Below are positions 1-8,343 of a stretch of 64,000 nt of DNA, in pieces. A program made the position numbers and the translations under genes. The notes below the pieces were generated by a model. The model saw only the letters and a list, made by a program, of their open reading frames with translations. It was not told the DNA's origin and ran no database searches. The first letter of the stretch is position 1. The number at the start of each line of letters is the position of its first letter. Origin of the DNA: Chelatococcus sp. (GTDB taxonomy: Bacteria; Pseudomonadota; Alphaproteobacteria; Rhizobiales; Beijerinckiaceae); NCBI GenBank assembly GCA_003248805.1, contig QFQY01000015.1, positions 24,068 through 88,067 of the forward strand. Direction: 5' to 3'.

Positions 1-629
1 AGCGCGATGCCGCGCTGCACGGCCGGTCGGGCGAGCATGGCCTCGAGCCAGCGGCCGACATTCGGGAACTGCCGGATGTCCTGCCCCTGCTTCTCCCAGC
101 CCTTCGCCCAGCCGACGCAGGCCATGTCGGCGATGGAATAGGCACCGCAGATGAAATCCCGGCCCTTCAGCCGCGTGTCGAGGACGCCGTAGAGACGGTT
201 CGCCTCGTTGGTATAGCGTTCGATGGCGTAGGGCAGTTTCTCGGGCGCGTAGAGCCGGAAATGGTGGGTCTGGCCCAGCATCGGGCCGAAACCGGCCATC
301 TGCCAGAACAGCCATTCGTCGACCTCGACGCGCGCGCGCTCCTCGGCGGGATAGAAGCGGCCGAACTTGCGACCGAGATATTGCAGGATCGCGCCCGATT
401 CGAAGACGGAGATCGGGCGGCCGTCCGGCCCCTCCGGGTCGACGATGGCCGGCATGCGGTTGTTGGGCGAGATCGCCAGGAACTCCGGCTTGAACTGATC
501 GCCCTTGCCGATGTTCACCGGGATCACGGTGTAAGGCAGGCCACACTCCTCGAGCATGATGCTGACCTTCCAGCCATTCGGCGTCGGCCAGTAGTGGAGC
601 TCGATCGGCTTGGTCTGGGTCTCGGGCAT
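1..629 (-). CDS. Glutathione S-transferase, YfcG/YghU-like (3' end outside window)
   Basis: Soluble GST-fold protein; the family uses glutathione to reduce disulfides or conjugate electrophiles. The frame opens with MPETQTKPIELHYWPTPNG and keeps going to the window edge, giving about 209 residues without a stop. The N-terminal half is thioredoxin-like, with SPNNRMPAIVDPEG carrying the usual cis-proline region and SVFESGAILQYLG the ESGAIL glutathione-binding motif. The second half is the helical domain, with SIADMACVGW, the conserved N-capping motif of GST helix 6. The pattern NGWKVSIMLEE near the start is typical of the YfcG/YghU (disulfide-bond oxidoreductase) branch. The stop codon lies beyond base 1. 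The two acetyltransferase genes upstream are on the same strand but show no tight coupling. The family is well supported; the substrate is not predictable. Confidence 0.88.
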   Translation of the reverse strand, partial: MPETQTKPIELHYWPTPNGWKVSIMLEECGLPYTVIPVNIGKGDQFKPEFLAISPNNRMPAIVDPEGPDGRPISVFESGAILQYLGRKFGRFYPAEERARVEVDEWLFWQMAGFGPMLGQTHHFRLYAPEKLPYAIERYTNEANRLYGVLDTRLKGRDFICGAYSIADMACVGWAKGWEKQGQDIRQFPNVGRWLEAMLARPAVQRGIA

Positions 630-765
630 CGAATGCCTCCCGTCCTGTCCCCTGGGGCGGGCGCGAGTCTTAGACGGGTTCTCGCAGGCGAGAAAGGGGC
701 GCCATCTGCTCACGGCGCGATCTCGCCATGTCGCCGCGGGGTATGCCCCGGTCCCGAAACGTGCC

Positions 766-1254
766 TCAGAGCAGCTTCTTGAAGCCTTCATGGCTCTGGT
801 CGAAGCCCAGGTCCCGGTAGAACCGATGCGCATCGACGCGGTCCTTGTTGGACGTCAGCTCGGCGATCCCGGCCCCCTGCAGCTCGGCGAAGGCGAGCGC
901 ATGGGCGATCATCAGCCCGCCGATGCCGCGGCCGCGCCATTCCGGCGCGACGTGGACGCTCTCGATCTTGGCCCGCTTGCGGCCGCGCGCGGCGAGCCCC
1001 GGAATGATCGTGACCTGGAAGGTGCCGACCACCTCACCGGCCCGCTCGGCGACGAAGAGCGTGTTGGCGAGCGATGCGTCGACCTCCTCGAAAGCGGCGA
1101 CATAGGCCGGATGACCGGCCTCGGCCTCGATCTCGGCCGGGGTCATCGTCGCGGTCGGCGCCCCGTGCATGATCAGCGAGGCGATGCGCGCGGCATCCTC
1201 GCGCCGCGCGCGCCGAATGGCGACGGTTTCCGGGGCAATGCTGTGCTTGGTCAT
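766..1254 (-). CDS. GNAT family N-acetyltransferase
   Basis: A 162-residue single-domain acetyl-CoA-dependent acyltransferase of the GNAT superfamily. The acetyl-CoA pyrophosphate loop is visible as PEWRGRGIGGLMI (R/Q-x-x-G-x-G/A motif) around residue 108, preceded by the beta-strand KIESVHVAP. The C-terminus HRFYRDLGFDQSHEGF is the usual last strand and helix, where a bound substrate is discriminated. Length is normal for a stand-alone GNAT. It lies 31 bp downstream of a second GNAT gene on the same strand, so the two may be co-transcribed although their sequences differ. Nothing in the context identifies the substrate, which could be an amino acid, antibiotic, polyamine or protein N-terminus. 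Confidence 0.88.
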   Translation of the reverse strand: MTKHSIAPETVAIRRARREDAARIASLIMHGAPTATMTPAEIEAEAGHPAYVAAFEEVDASLANTLFVAERAGEVVGTFQVTIIPGLAARGRKRAKIESVHVAPEWRGRGIGGLMIAHALAFAELQGAGIAELTSNKDRVDAHRFYRDLGFDQSHEGFKKLL

Positions 1255-1285
1255 CGGATCTGCTCCGGCATCGAAGGCGCCGGCC

Positions 1286-1792
1286 TCATTCGGCGAAAAG
1301 GCGCTTGGCCATCAGAAGCGTGTTGGGCGTATCGTCACGGCCGTCGAAGCGGGCCTGCCGCTGCAGGAAGAAGCCCATCCGCTCGTAGAAGGCGATCGAG
1401 GCCTCGTTCTGGCTCTCGACCTCCAGGCGCGCGACGGGCGCGTGCGGGAAACAGGCCAGCGTGACCTGGAGCAATGTCCGGCCGATTCCGGTGCCCTGCC
1501 AGGGCGGCAGCACGTAAAGCCTCGTCAGCATCGCCGCGCCGTCGCTCTCCAGTCGCGCCGACGACGTGGCGACGATCTCGTCGCCGACCAGCGCGACGAG
1601 AAAGGCGCCTTCGCCGCGGTCGAGCTGGGCTGCCAGATTCTCCAGCGAGTGCCAGGCATTGGTGATCTCGGCGACGCGCTGCCAGCCATAGATGCCGTCA
1701 TAGGTCGCGTGCCAGGTCTCGACCAGCAGACCGCGCACTGCCGGCAGGTCGGCGGCCTCGGCGTCGCGGATGATGAGACCGTTCGGCGTCAC
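1286..1792 (-). CDS. GNAT family N-acetyltransferase
   Basis: A 168-residue GNAT acetyltransferase. Motif A, the acetyl-CoA binding loop, reads LPPWQGTGIGRTLL near residue 94, preceded by the strand AMLTRLYV. Motif B is NEASIAFYERMGFFLQ near residue 135. The N-terminus IIRDAEAADLPAVRGLLVETWHATY is the typical first strand and helix, with the WHATY segment common in GNATs annotated as diamine or spermidine acetyltransferase-like. It is the upstream member of a same-strand pair with the other acetyltransferase. Function beyond acetyl transfer is not assignable from sequence. Confidence 0.87.
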   Translation of the reverse strand: MTPNGLIIRDAEAADLPAVRGLLVETWHATYDGIYGWQRVAEITNAWHSLENLAAQLDRGEGAFLVALVGDEIVATSSARLESDGAAMLTRLYVLPPWQGTGIGRTLLQVTLACFPHAPVARLEVESQNEASIAFYERMGFFLQRQARFDGRDDTPNTLLMAKRLFAE

Positions 1793-1945
1793 GGGCGTTC
1801 CTTAGCGCAATCGCGAGGCCCTCATGCCACGTCGGAGGAATCGCCTGCGCCGCCGGAGCGTAGGGCATTGCGCGAAGGACTGGGAACCGGATTCTGCCGG
1901 CGCGCCCGGAGGGGGCCGCTGAGGCCGCGGCAGCCCCGACGGGCA

Positions 1946-1967
1946 CGGGAGCGCTCTCGCGCTCCCG
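1946..1967 (-). terminator. Hairpin just after gatB
   Basis: A 9-bp GC-rich stem (CGGGAGCGC / GCGCTCCCG) closed by a TCTC loop sits 9 nt beyond the gatB stop codon on the minus strand. It has no T-run after it, so it could be an RNA-stabilising or Rho-assisted end rather than a classical intrinsic terminator. Confidence 0.4.
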
Positions 1968-1975
1968 CATCAGGC

Positions 1976-3457
1976 TCACTCGATGCCGAGCTTCTTCTTC
2001 AGGATCTCGTTCAGCGCCTGCGGGTTGGCCTTGCCGCCCGAGGCCTTCATGGCCTGGCCGACGAACCAGCCGAGCATGGTCGGCTTGGCCTTGACCTGCT
2101 CGACCTTGTCGGGATTGGCGGCGATCAGCTCGTCGACCGCCTTCTCGATCGCGCCGGTGTCGGTGACCTGCTTCATGCCGCGGGCCTCGACGATCTGACG
2201 CGGATCGCCGCCTTCGGTCCAGAGGATCTCGAACAGATCCTTGGCGATGCGGCCGGAGATGACGTTCTCGCCGATCAGCTCGACGAGCCCGCCGAGCTGC
2301 TGCGCGGAGATCGGCGACATCGTGATGTCCTTGCCCTCCTTGTTCAGGCGCCCGAAGAGCTCGTTGATCACCCAGTTGGCCGCAGCCTTGCCGTCGCGTC
2401 CTTTCGCCACCGCCTCGAAATAATCGGCCTGCTCGCGCTCGGCGACGAGCACCGAGGCGTCATAGGGCGACAAGCCGTATTCGGCGATGAAGCGGGCCTT
2501 CTTGGCGTCCGGCAATTCCGGCAGGGCGCCCTTCAGCCCATCGACGAAGGCGTCGTCGAATTCGAGGGGCAGCAGATCCGGATCGGGGAAATAGCGATAG
2601 TCGTGAGCCTCTTCCTTCGAGCGCATCGAGCGGGTCTCGCCCTTGCCGGGATCGTAGAGCCGCGTCTCCTGATCGATCGAGCCGCCGTCTTCGAGGATTC
2701 CGATCTGGCGACGCGCCTCGACCTCGACCGCCTGGCCGATGAAGCGGATCGAATTCACGTTCTTGATCTCGCAGCGGGTGCCGAACGGCTCGCCGGGCTT
2801 GCGCACCGAGACGTTCACGTCGGCGCGCAGATTGCCCTTCTCCATGTCGCCGTCGCAGGTGCCGAGATAGCGCAGGATGGTCCTGAGCTTGGAGACATAG
2901 GCCTTCGCCTCCTCGGCCGAGCGCAGGTCGGGCTTCGAGACGATCTCCATCAGCGCGACGCCCGAGCGATTGAGGTCGACGAAGCTCATCGTCGGATGCT
3001 GGTCGTGGATGGACTTTCCGGCGTCCTGCTCCAGATGGAGGCGCTCGATCCCCACCGTAATCTGCTCGGTGGGCGAGAGATCGACGACGATCTCACCCTC
3101 CCCGACGATCGGGCTCTTGTACTGGCTGATCTGGTACCCCTGCGGCAGGTCGGGGTAGAAATAGTTCTTGCGGTCGAATACTGATCGGTTGTTGATCTGC
3201 GCGTTGAGGCCAAGGCCGGTGCGTACGGCCTGCCGAATGCACTCGGCATTGATGACGGGCAGCATGCCCGGCATCGCCGCGTCGACGAGGCTGACATGGG
3301 CGTTCGGCTCGGCTCCGAAGCCGGTCGAGGCGCCGGAAAAGAGTTTGGCGTTGGACGTGACTTGTGCGTGAATCTCCATGCCGATCACCACTTCCCAGTC
3401 GCCGGTCGCTCCCTTGAGCAGCTTCCGGGGATCGGCGGGGCGGACATGAGCGTTCAT
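1976..3457 (-). CDS. gatB: Asp-tRNA(Asn)/Glu-tRNA(Gln) amidotransferase subunit B
   Basis: GatB binds mischarged Glu-tRNA(Gln) or Asp-tRNA(Asn) and phosphorylates the misacylated amino acid, which is then amidated with ammonia from GatA. The 493-residue protein has full family length. The N-terminal cradle domain shows WEVVIGMEIHAQV, the metal and ATP region YFYPDLPQGYQISQ, and the family signature LMEIVSKPDLRS. The C-terminal tail ends in the YqeY-like tRNA-binding domain (GWFVGQAMKASGGKANPQ). The start codon at 3457 follows the usual MNAHVRPADPRKLLKGATGDWEVVIG leader in three blocks. It is encoded apart from gatC and gatA, which lie 5 kb away beyond an efflux operon on the other strand. Confidence 0.97.
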   Translation of the reverse strand: MNAHVRPADPRKLLKGATGDWEVVIGMEIHAQVTSNAKLFSGASTGFGAEPNAHVSLVDAAMPGMLPVINAECIRQAVRTGLGLNAQINNRSVFDRKNYFYPDLPQGYQISQYKSPIVGEGEIVVDLSPTEQITVGIERLHLEQDAGKSIHDQHPTMSFVDLNRSGVALMEIVSKPDLRSAEEAKAYVSKLRTILRYLGTCDGDMEKGNLRADVNVSVRKPGEPFGTRCEIKNVNSIRFIGQAVEVEARRQIGILEDGGSIDQETRLYDPGKGETRSMRSKEEAHDYRYFPDPDLLPLEFDDAFVDGLKGALPELPDAKKARFIAEYGLSPYDASVLVAEREQADYFEAVAKGRDGKAAANWVINELFGRLNKEGKDITMSPISAQQLGGLVELIGENVISGRIAKDLFEILWTEGGDPRQIVEARGMKQVTDTGAIEKAVDELIAANPDKVEQVKAKPTMLGWFVGQAMKASGGKANPQALNEILKKKLGIE

Positions 3458-3719
3458 CGTCGGTTTTCCGATTGCCTTTTGACAGTGCCCCTACGCGTTA
3501 CGGCCTAGACGGGCAGGCGGCAAGAGTCCGTTGTCGAGATGGCCGGGGTTTCGTGGCTCTGCTGCCACGTGCTGGCCGGATTATCGCGTAAGAGGCCGAA
3601 TAACCGACACGTGACGGGTGATGGAACTTGACAATCGTCACAACCATCCCTTTGTTGCGCCGCAACCACAGCCGGCAATCCATCATGGCGATGCCGGCGC
3701 CGTTACCCCGGAGTCTCAC

Positions 3720-4886
3720 ATGCCGCGCAGCAGCCGTACCGGTCTGGTGCCCACGCTTCTTTCCGCAGCACTCGCCTTGGCGACTTGCGTCTCGGTCGTC
3801 GGGGACGTGTCGGCGCAGGGCGCACCGCCCGCCCCGCCCGTGCAGGTCTCGGCCCCCGTCGCCAAGCGCGTGACGAACTGGGACGAGTATACGGGCCGCT
3901 TCGAGGCGAGCGAACAGGTCGAGGTGCGCGCGCGCGTCTCGGGCTTCATCGACGCATTGCATTTCCGCGACGGTGCGCTGGTGCAGAAGGGCGACCTGCT
4001 CTTCACCATCGACCAGCGCCCCTATCGACTCGCCGTCGATGCGTCGCGCGCCGAGCTCGCCCGCACGAAAGCGCAGGTCGAGCTCGCCCGCAACGAGGTC
4101 GAGCGCGCCGAGGGCCTGACCCAGAACCGCACCATTACGGCGCGCGACGTCGACCAGCGCCGCGCCAATCTCAACAGCGCGCTGGCGACCGAGCAGGCGG
4201 CCGAGGCGAATCTCAAGACCGCCGAGCTGAACCTCGAATGGACCGAGGTGCGCGCGCCGCTCAGCGGCCGCATTTCAAACCGCCGCGTCGACCCCGGCAA
4301 CCTGATCGCGGGTGGCCAGTCGGGGGCGACGCTGCTGACCACGATCGTCGCCGTCGATCCGATCTACTTCACCTTCGACGCCTCGGAGGCCGACTTCCTG
4401 CGGTTCGCGCGCCGCGTGAGCCAGGCCAAGGCCGGATCGGAGGACGGGATGCCGGCCGAGGTGCGCCTCGCCGACGAAACCGAGTGGAAGCGGCGCGGCA
4501 AGATCGATTTCGTGGACAACGCGCTGAACGCCCGCTCCGGCACGATCCGCCAGCGCGTGGTCTTCGACAACAAGGACCAGTTCCTCACGCCCGGTACGTT
4601 CGGCCGCCTGCGCGTCTATGCCGGCGAGGCGGACGCGCTGCTGGTGCCCGATGCGGTCATCGCCTCGGACCAGGCCAACAAGGTCGTGCTGACCGTCGGG
4701 CCTGAGAACAAGGTCGTGCCCAAGCCCGTCACCCTCGGCCAGATGTCCGGCGGCCTGCGCGTCGTCGTGGGCGGCCTTTCGCCCCAGGACAAGGTCATCG
4801 TCGGCGGCTTCGCCAACCCCATGGTTCGCCCGGGCGCGGTCGTCACGCCGATGCCGGGCGAGATCAAGGTCGCCGGCTCGAACTGA
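3720..4886 (+). CDS. RND efflux periplasmic adaptor (membrane fusion protein)
   Basis: Periplasmic adaptor that links an inner-membrane RND pump to an outer-membrane channel. The frame opens further upstream, but the start at 3720 is preferred because it gives a clean exported N-terminus: MPRSSRTGLVPTLL, a hydrophobic stretch and a predicted cleavage after VSAQG. Domains in order are the first half of the lipoyl domain (EVRARVSGFIDALHFRDGALVQKGDLLFTID), an alpha-helical hairpin of about 80 residues rich in Glu/Arg/Ala, the second lipoyl half (EWTEVRAPLSGRISNRRVDPGNLI), and the beta-barrel plus membrane-proximal domains. The mature protein is of typical length for the AcrA/MexA/BepD group. The pump gene follows after 62 bp, evidently in the same operon. 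No outer-membrane channel gene is present, so a TolC-like protein from elsewhere would be needed. Confidence 0.92.
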   Translation: MPRSSRTGLVPTLLSAALALATCVSVVGDVSAQGAPPAPPVQVSAPVAKRVTNWDEYTGRFEASEQVEVRARVSGFIDALHFRDGALVQKGDLLFTIDQRPYRLAVDASRAELARTKAQVELARNEVERAEGLTQNRTITARDVDQRRANLNSALATEQAAEANLKTAELNLEWTEVRAPLSGRISNRRVDPGNLIAGGQSGATLLTTIVAVDPIYFTFDASEADFLRFARRVSQAKAGSEDGMPAEVRLADETEWKRRGKIDFVDNALNARSGTIRQRVVFDNKDQFLTPGTFGRLRVYAGEADALLVPDAVIASDQANKVVLTVGPENKVVPKPVTLGQMSGGLRVVVGGLSPQDKVIVGGFANPMVRPGAVVTPMPGEIKVAGSN

Positions 4887-4948
4887 GCAGACATCGCCGA
4901 CGCCCGCCCATGCGGCGGGCGCTTTCGCCTTCCGGCCAGGACATCCGC

Positions 4949-7900
4949 ATGTTCCGTTTCGCCCATTTCTTCATCGACAGGCCGATCTTCGCGACGGTGC
5001 TGTCGGTTCTGCTGACGATCGCGGGAGCGGTCGTCCAGCGCTCGCTGCCGATCGCCGAATATCCCGAGATCGCGCCGCCGACCGTCTCGATCACCGCGAC
5101 CTATCCGGGCGCGTCGGCCGAGGTCGTGGCGGCCACCGTTGCCACCCCGATCGAGCAGGAGGTGAACGGCGTCGACGACATGCTCTACATCACCTCCCAG
5201 TCGACCGGCGACGGGCGCGTGACGATCAACGTCGTGTTCAAGGCCGGCACGGACATCGACCAGGCGCAGGTGCTGGTTCAGAACCGCGTCTCGGCGGCGG
5301 AGCCGCGGCTGCCGCAGGACGTGCGCGCGCTCGGCGTCCAGACCCGCAAGGCCTCGCCCGACCTGATGATGGTCATCAACATGCTCTCGCCGGACGGGTC
5401 GCGGGACGCGCAGTACATCTCGAACTACGCCACGCTGTACGTGAAGGACGTGCTGACGCGCGTCGAGGGCGTCGGCAACGTGCAGGTGTTCGGCGCGCGC
5501 GACTATTCGATGCGCGTCTGGCTCGACCCCGCCAAGGTCTCTGCCCGCAACCTGACGGCGGGCGACGTCGTCGCGGCGCTCCGGGCCGCCAACGTGCAGG
5601 TCGCGGCCGGCGCGATCAACCAGCCGCCGGCGCAGTCGGACGGCGCCTTCCAGCTCGCCGTCAACACGCTGGGGCGCCTGACCGATATCGCGCAGTTCGA
5701 GAACATCGTCGTGCGGGCCGACGCGGCGGGCGGCACGATCCGCGTCCGCGACATCGCGCGCGTCGAGCTCGGCTCGCAGGACTACACCACCAACGCCTAT
5801 CTCGATAACCAGAACGCCGTCGCGATCGGCATCTTCCAGCGGCCCGGCTCGAACGCTCTGGCGACCGCCGATACGCTGATCAAGACCATGGAGGGCATGG
5901 CGCGCGAGTTCCCCTCGGGCGTCGAGCACCGCATCATTTACAATCCGACGGAGTTCATCGCGCAGTCGGTCGACGCGGTCGTCCACACGCTTGTCGAGGC
6001 GGTTCTGCTCGTCGTCGTCGTGGTGATCCTGTTCCTGCAGACCTGGCGCGCCGCGATCATCCCGATCATCGCGATTCCGGTCTCGCTGGTCGGCACGTTC
6101 CTGGTCATGAGCGCCGTCGGCATCTCGTTCAACACGATCTCGCTGCTCGCGCTCGTGCTCGCGATCGGCATCGTCGTCGACGACGCCATCGTCGTCGTCG
6201 AGAACGTGGAGCGGTATCTCGCCCAGGGCCTGTCGCCAAAGGACGCCGCCCACAAGACCATGGACGAGGTCGGCGGGGCGCTGATCGCGATCGCGCTGGT
6301 GCTCTGCGCCGTGTTCATCCCGACCGCCTTCATCAGCGGCCTGCAGGGCACGTTCTACCAGCAGTTCGCGATCACCATCGCGGCCTCGACGGCGATCTCC
6401 TGCTTCGTCTCGCTGACGCTGTCGCCGGCCATGGCGGCGCTTCTGCTGAAGCCGCACACGCAGCACGACGAAACCCGGCACGGCTTCTTCCATACGCTGG
6501 GCGCGCCGGTGCGCGGCTTCTTCCACTACTTCAACAAGGCCTTCGACTGGCTTTCGCGCGGATACGGTGCGGTAACGTCCCGGCTGATCCGGTTCTCGGT
6601 GATCCTGCTCGTCGTCTATGCCGGGCTGATCGCACTGACCGGCCAGCGGCTGGTGGCGACACCGACAGGCCTCGTCCCGCAGCTCGACCGCGGCTATTTC
6701 ATCGCGGCCTTCCAGCTGCCGGCCGGCGCCTCCCTGCCGCGCACCGACGAGGTGATCCGCAAGGCCTCGAACGTGCTGCTGTCCCGGCCCGGCGTGGCCC
6801 ATGCCATCGCGTTCGCCGGCCTCGACGGCGCGACCTTCACGATCGCGCCGAACACGGGCGTCGTCTTCGTGAGCCTCAAGCCCTTCGCCGAGCGCACCAA
6901 GGAGGGGCTGACGACGGCCGGCATCCTGGGCGACCTGCGCCAGCAGATGTTCCGGATCAGCGAGGCCTTCGCGCTGGTGATCGAGCCGCCGGCCGTGCCC
7001 GGGATCGGCACCGGCGGCGGTCTCAAGGGCTATGTGCAGGACCGCTCGGGGCGCGGGCTGCCCGCACTCGAGGGGGCCACATGGATCGTCGCGGGATCGG
7101 CCGCGCAGGTCCCGGGCATCCAGCAGCCGTTCACGCTGTTCTCGACGAAGACGCCGCAGATCTACGCCGATATCGACAGGACCAAGGCCGAAATGCTGGG
7201 CGTGCCGATCACGCGCATCTTCGAGGCGCTGTCGGTCTATATGGGCTCGGCCTATATCAACGACTTCAACCTGCTCGGCCGCACCTACCGGGTCACCGCG
7301 CAGGCCGACAATCCGTTCCGCCTCGACCTGCGCGACGTCGCCAACTTGAAGACGCGCAACGCCGACGGGGAGATGGTGCCGATCGGTTCGGTCGCCAGCT
7401 TCTCGAACACGACGGGCGCCTATCGCGTGCCGCGCTACAACCTCTACCCCGCGGCGGAGGTGCAGCTCTCGATGGCGCGCGGCTATTCGACGGGCCAGGG
7501 CATCGCGGCGGTCGAGAAGATCGCGGCGGAGCGGCTGCCGGCCGGGTTCGGCTTCGAATGGACCGAGATCGCGCTGCAGGAGAAGCTCGCCGGCAATACC
7601 GCGATCATCGCCTTCGGGCTCGCGGTGGTGTTCGTCTTCCTGCTCCTGGCCGCGCTCTACGAGAGCTGGATGCTGCCGCTGGCGGTCATCCTGATCGTGC
7701 CGATGTGCATTCTCGCCGCGATGTTCGGCGTGAACTATGCGGGGCTCGACCGGAACATCCTGGTCGACATCGGTCTCGTCGTGCTCGTCGGCCTCGCGGC
7801 GAAGAACGCGATCCTGATCGTCGAGTTCGCGAAGCAGGCCGAGGAGGAGGGCATGCACCGGCGCGACGCCGCCATCGCCGCCGCCCGCACGCGCCTTCGG

Positions 7901-8146
7901 CCGATCCTGATGACGTCCATGGCCTTCATCCTCGGCGTGCTCCCGCTGACGATCTCGACGGGGGCCGGCGCGGAGATGCGGCGGGCCATGGGCATCGCGG
8001 TGTTCTCAGGGATGCTGGGCGTCACCTTCTTCGGGCTGATCTTCACGCCGGTGTTCTACGTGGTGGTGCGCTGGCTGGCGGATCTGCGCGGCAAGAAGCG
8101 CAAGGCGGCCGCTCCGCCCGCCGAGCCGACGGGCGCGCATGGCTGA
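4949..8146 (+). CDS. RND multidrug efflux pump, HAE1 family inner-membrane transporter
   Basis: Proton-driven trimeric exporter of the AcrB/MexB/BepE type, 1065 residues. The start at 4949 (MFRFAHFFIDRPIFATVLS) matches the conserved N-terminus of the family; the open frame extends 13 codons upstream but is atypical there. Features include the first transmembrane helix, the large periplasmic loop with the PGASAEVVAATVATPIEQEV motif, transmembrane helix 4 with the proton-relay aspartate pair in GIVVDDAIVVVENVE, and the helix 10-11 region with the conserved lysine in GLAAKNAILIVEFAK. It follows its adaptor gene and is closed by a strong terminator. Substrates are likely amphipathic drugs, dyes or bile salts, but the sequence cannot specify which. 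Confidence 0.95.
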   Translation: MFRFAHFFIDRPIFATVLSVLLTIAGAVVQRSLPIAEYPEIAPPTVSITATYPGASAEVVAATVATPIEQEVNGVDDMLYITSQSTGDGRVTINVVFKAGTDIDQAQVLVQNRVSAAEPRLPQDVRALGVQTRKASPDLMMVINMLSPDGSRDAQYISNYATLYVKDVLTRVEGVGNVQVFGARDYSMRVWLDPAKVSARNLTAGDVVAALRAANVQVAAGAINQPPAQSDGAFQLAVNTLGRLTDIAQFENIVVRADAAGGTIRVRDIARVELGSQDYTTNAYLDNQNAVAIGIFQRPGSNALATADTLIKTMEGMAREFPSGVEHRIIYNPTEFIAQSVDAVVHTLVEAVLLVVVVVILFLQTWRAAIIPIIAIPVSLVGTFLVMSAVGISFNTISLLALVLAIGIVVDDAIVVVENVERYLAQGLSPKDAAHKTMDEVGGALIAIALVLCAVFIPTAFISGLQGTFYQQFAITIAASTAISCFVSLTLSPAMAALLLKPHTQHDETRHGFFHTLGAPVRGFFHYFNKAFDWLSRGYGAVTSRLIRFSVILLVVYAGLIALTGQRLVATPTGLVPQLDRGYFIAAFQLPAGASLPRTDEVIRKASNVLLSRPGVAHAIAFAGLDGATFTIAPNTGVVFVSLKPFAERTKEGLTTAGILGDLRQQMFRISEAFALVIEPPAVPGIGTGGGLKGYVQDRSGRGLPALEGATWIVAGSAAQVPGIQQPFTLFSTKTPQIYADIDRTKAEMLGVPITRIFEALSVYMGSAYINDFNLLGRTYRVTAQADNPFRLDLRDVANLKTRNADGEMVPIGSVASFSNTTGAYRVPRYNLYPAAEVQLSMARGYSTGQGIAAVEKIAAERLPAGFGFEWTEIALQEKLAGNTAIIAFGLAVVFVFLLLAALYESWMLPLAVILIVPMCILAAMFGVNYAGLDRNILVDIGLVVLVGLAAKNAILIVEFAKQAEEEGMHRRDAAIAAARTRLRPILMTSMAFILGVLPLTISTGAGAEMRRAMGIAVFSGMLGVTFFGLIFTPVFYVVVRWLADLRGKKRKAAAPPAEPTGAHG

Positions 8147-8171
8147 GGCCATGCAACGCCGCCGAACGAAG

Positions 8172-8201
8172 AAAGGGCCGCGCGAGCGGCCCTTTCTTTT
8201 T
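8172..8201 (+). terminator. Rho-independent terminator after the RND efflux operon
   Basis: Ten-base-pair perfect stem AAAGGGCCGC / GCGGCCCTTT with a GCGA tetraloop, followed by CTTTTTG. It lies 25 nt beyond the pump stop codon. This is the clearest intrinsic terminator of a protein operon in the window. Confidence 0.9.
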
Positions 8202-8211
8202 GTTCGATCGC

Positions 8212-8343
8212 CGTCATTTCAGAGCGAAGCGAAGCACGGACCCGGGACGCTCGTCCTCGGGGCTTCGGAGGCGCGCCCTGCACGAGATGCCCGGGGCAAG
8301 CCCGAGCCTGACGCAGGTGATTTGCCCGGAGGCCTCCGCCCGC
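8212..8343. repeat. Degenerate extragenic palindrome remnant
   Basis: Between the efflux terminator and the end of gatA the sequence starts with GTCATTTCAGAGCGAAGCG and later has ATGCCCGGGGCAAGCCCGAG. Both are typical pieces of the Rhizobiales REP-like palindromes seen intact elsewhere in this window. Only part of the expected inverted arms remains. No gene is visible here. Confidence 0.45.

Noticed and set aside
4616..7858. A 1080-codon open frame on the minus strand opposite the RND pump
   Set aside because: It is antisense to a gene with full AcrB-type motifs. Its product is Arg/Asp/His-rich with no recognisable domain. Long antisense frames are expected at this GC content.
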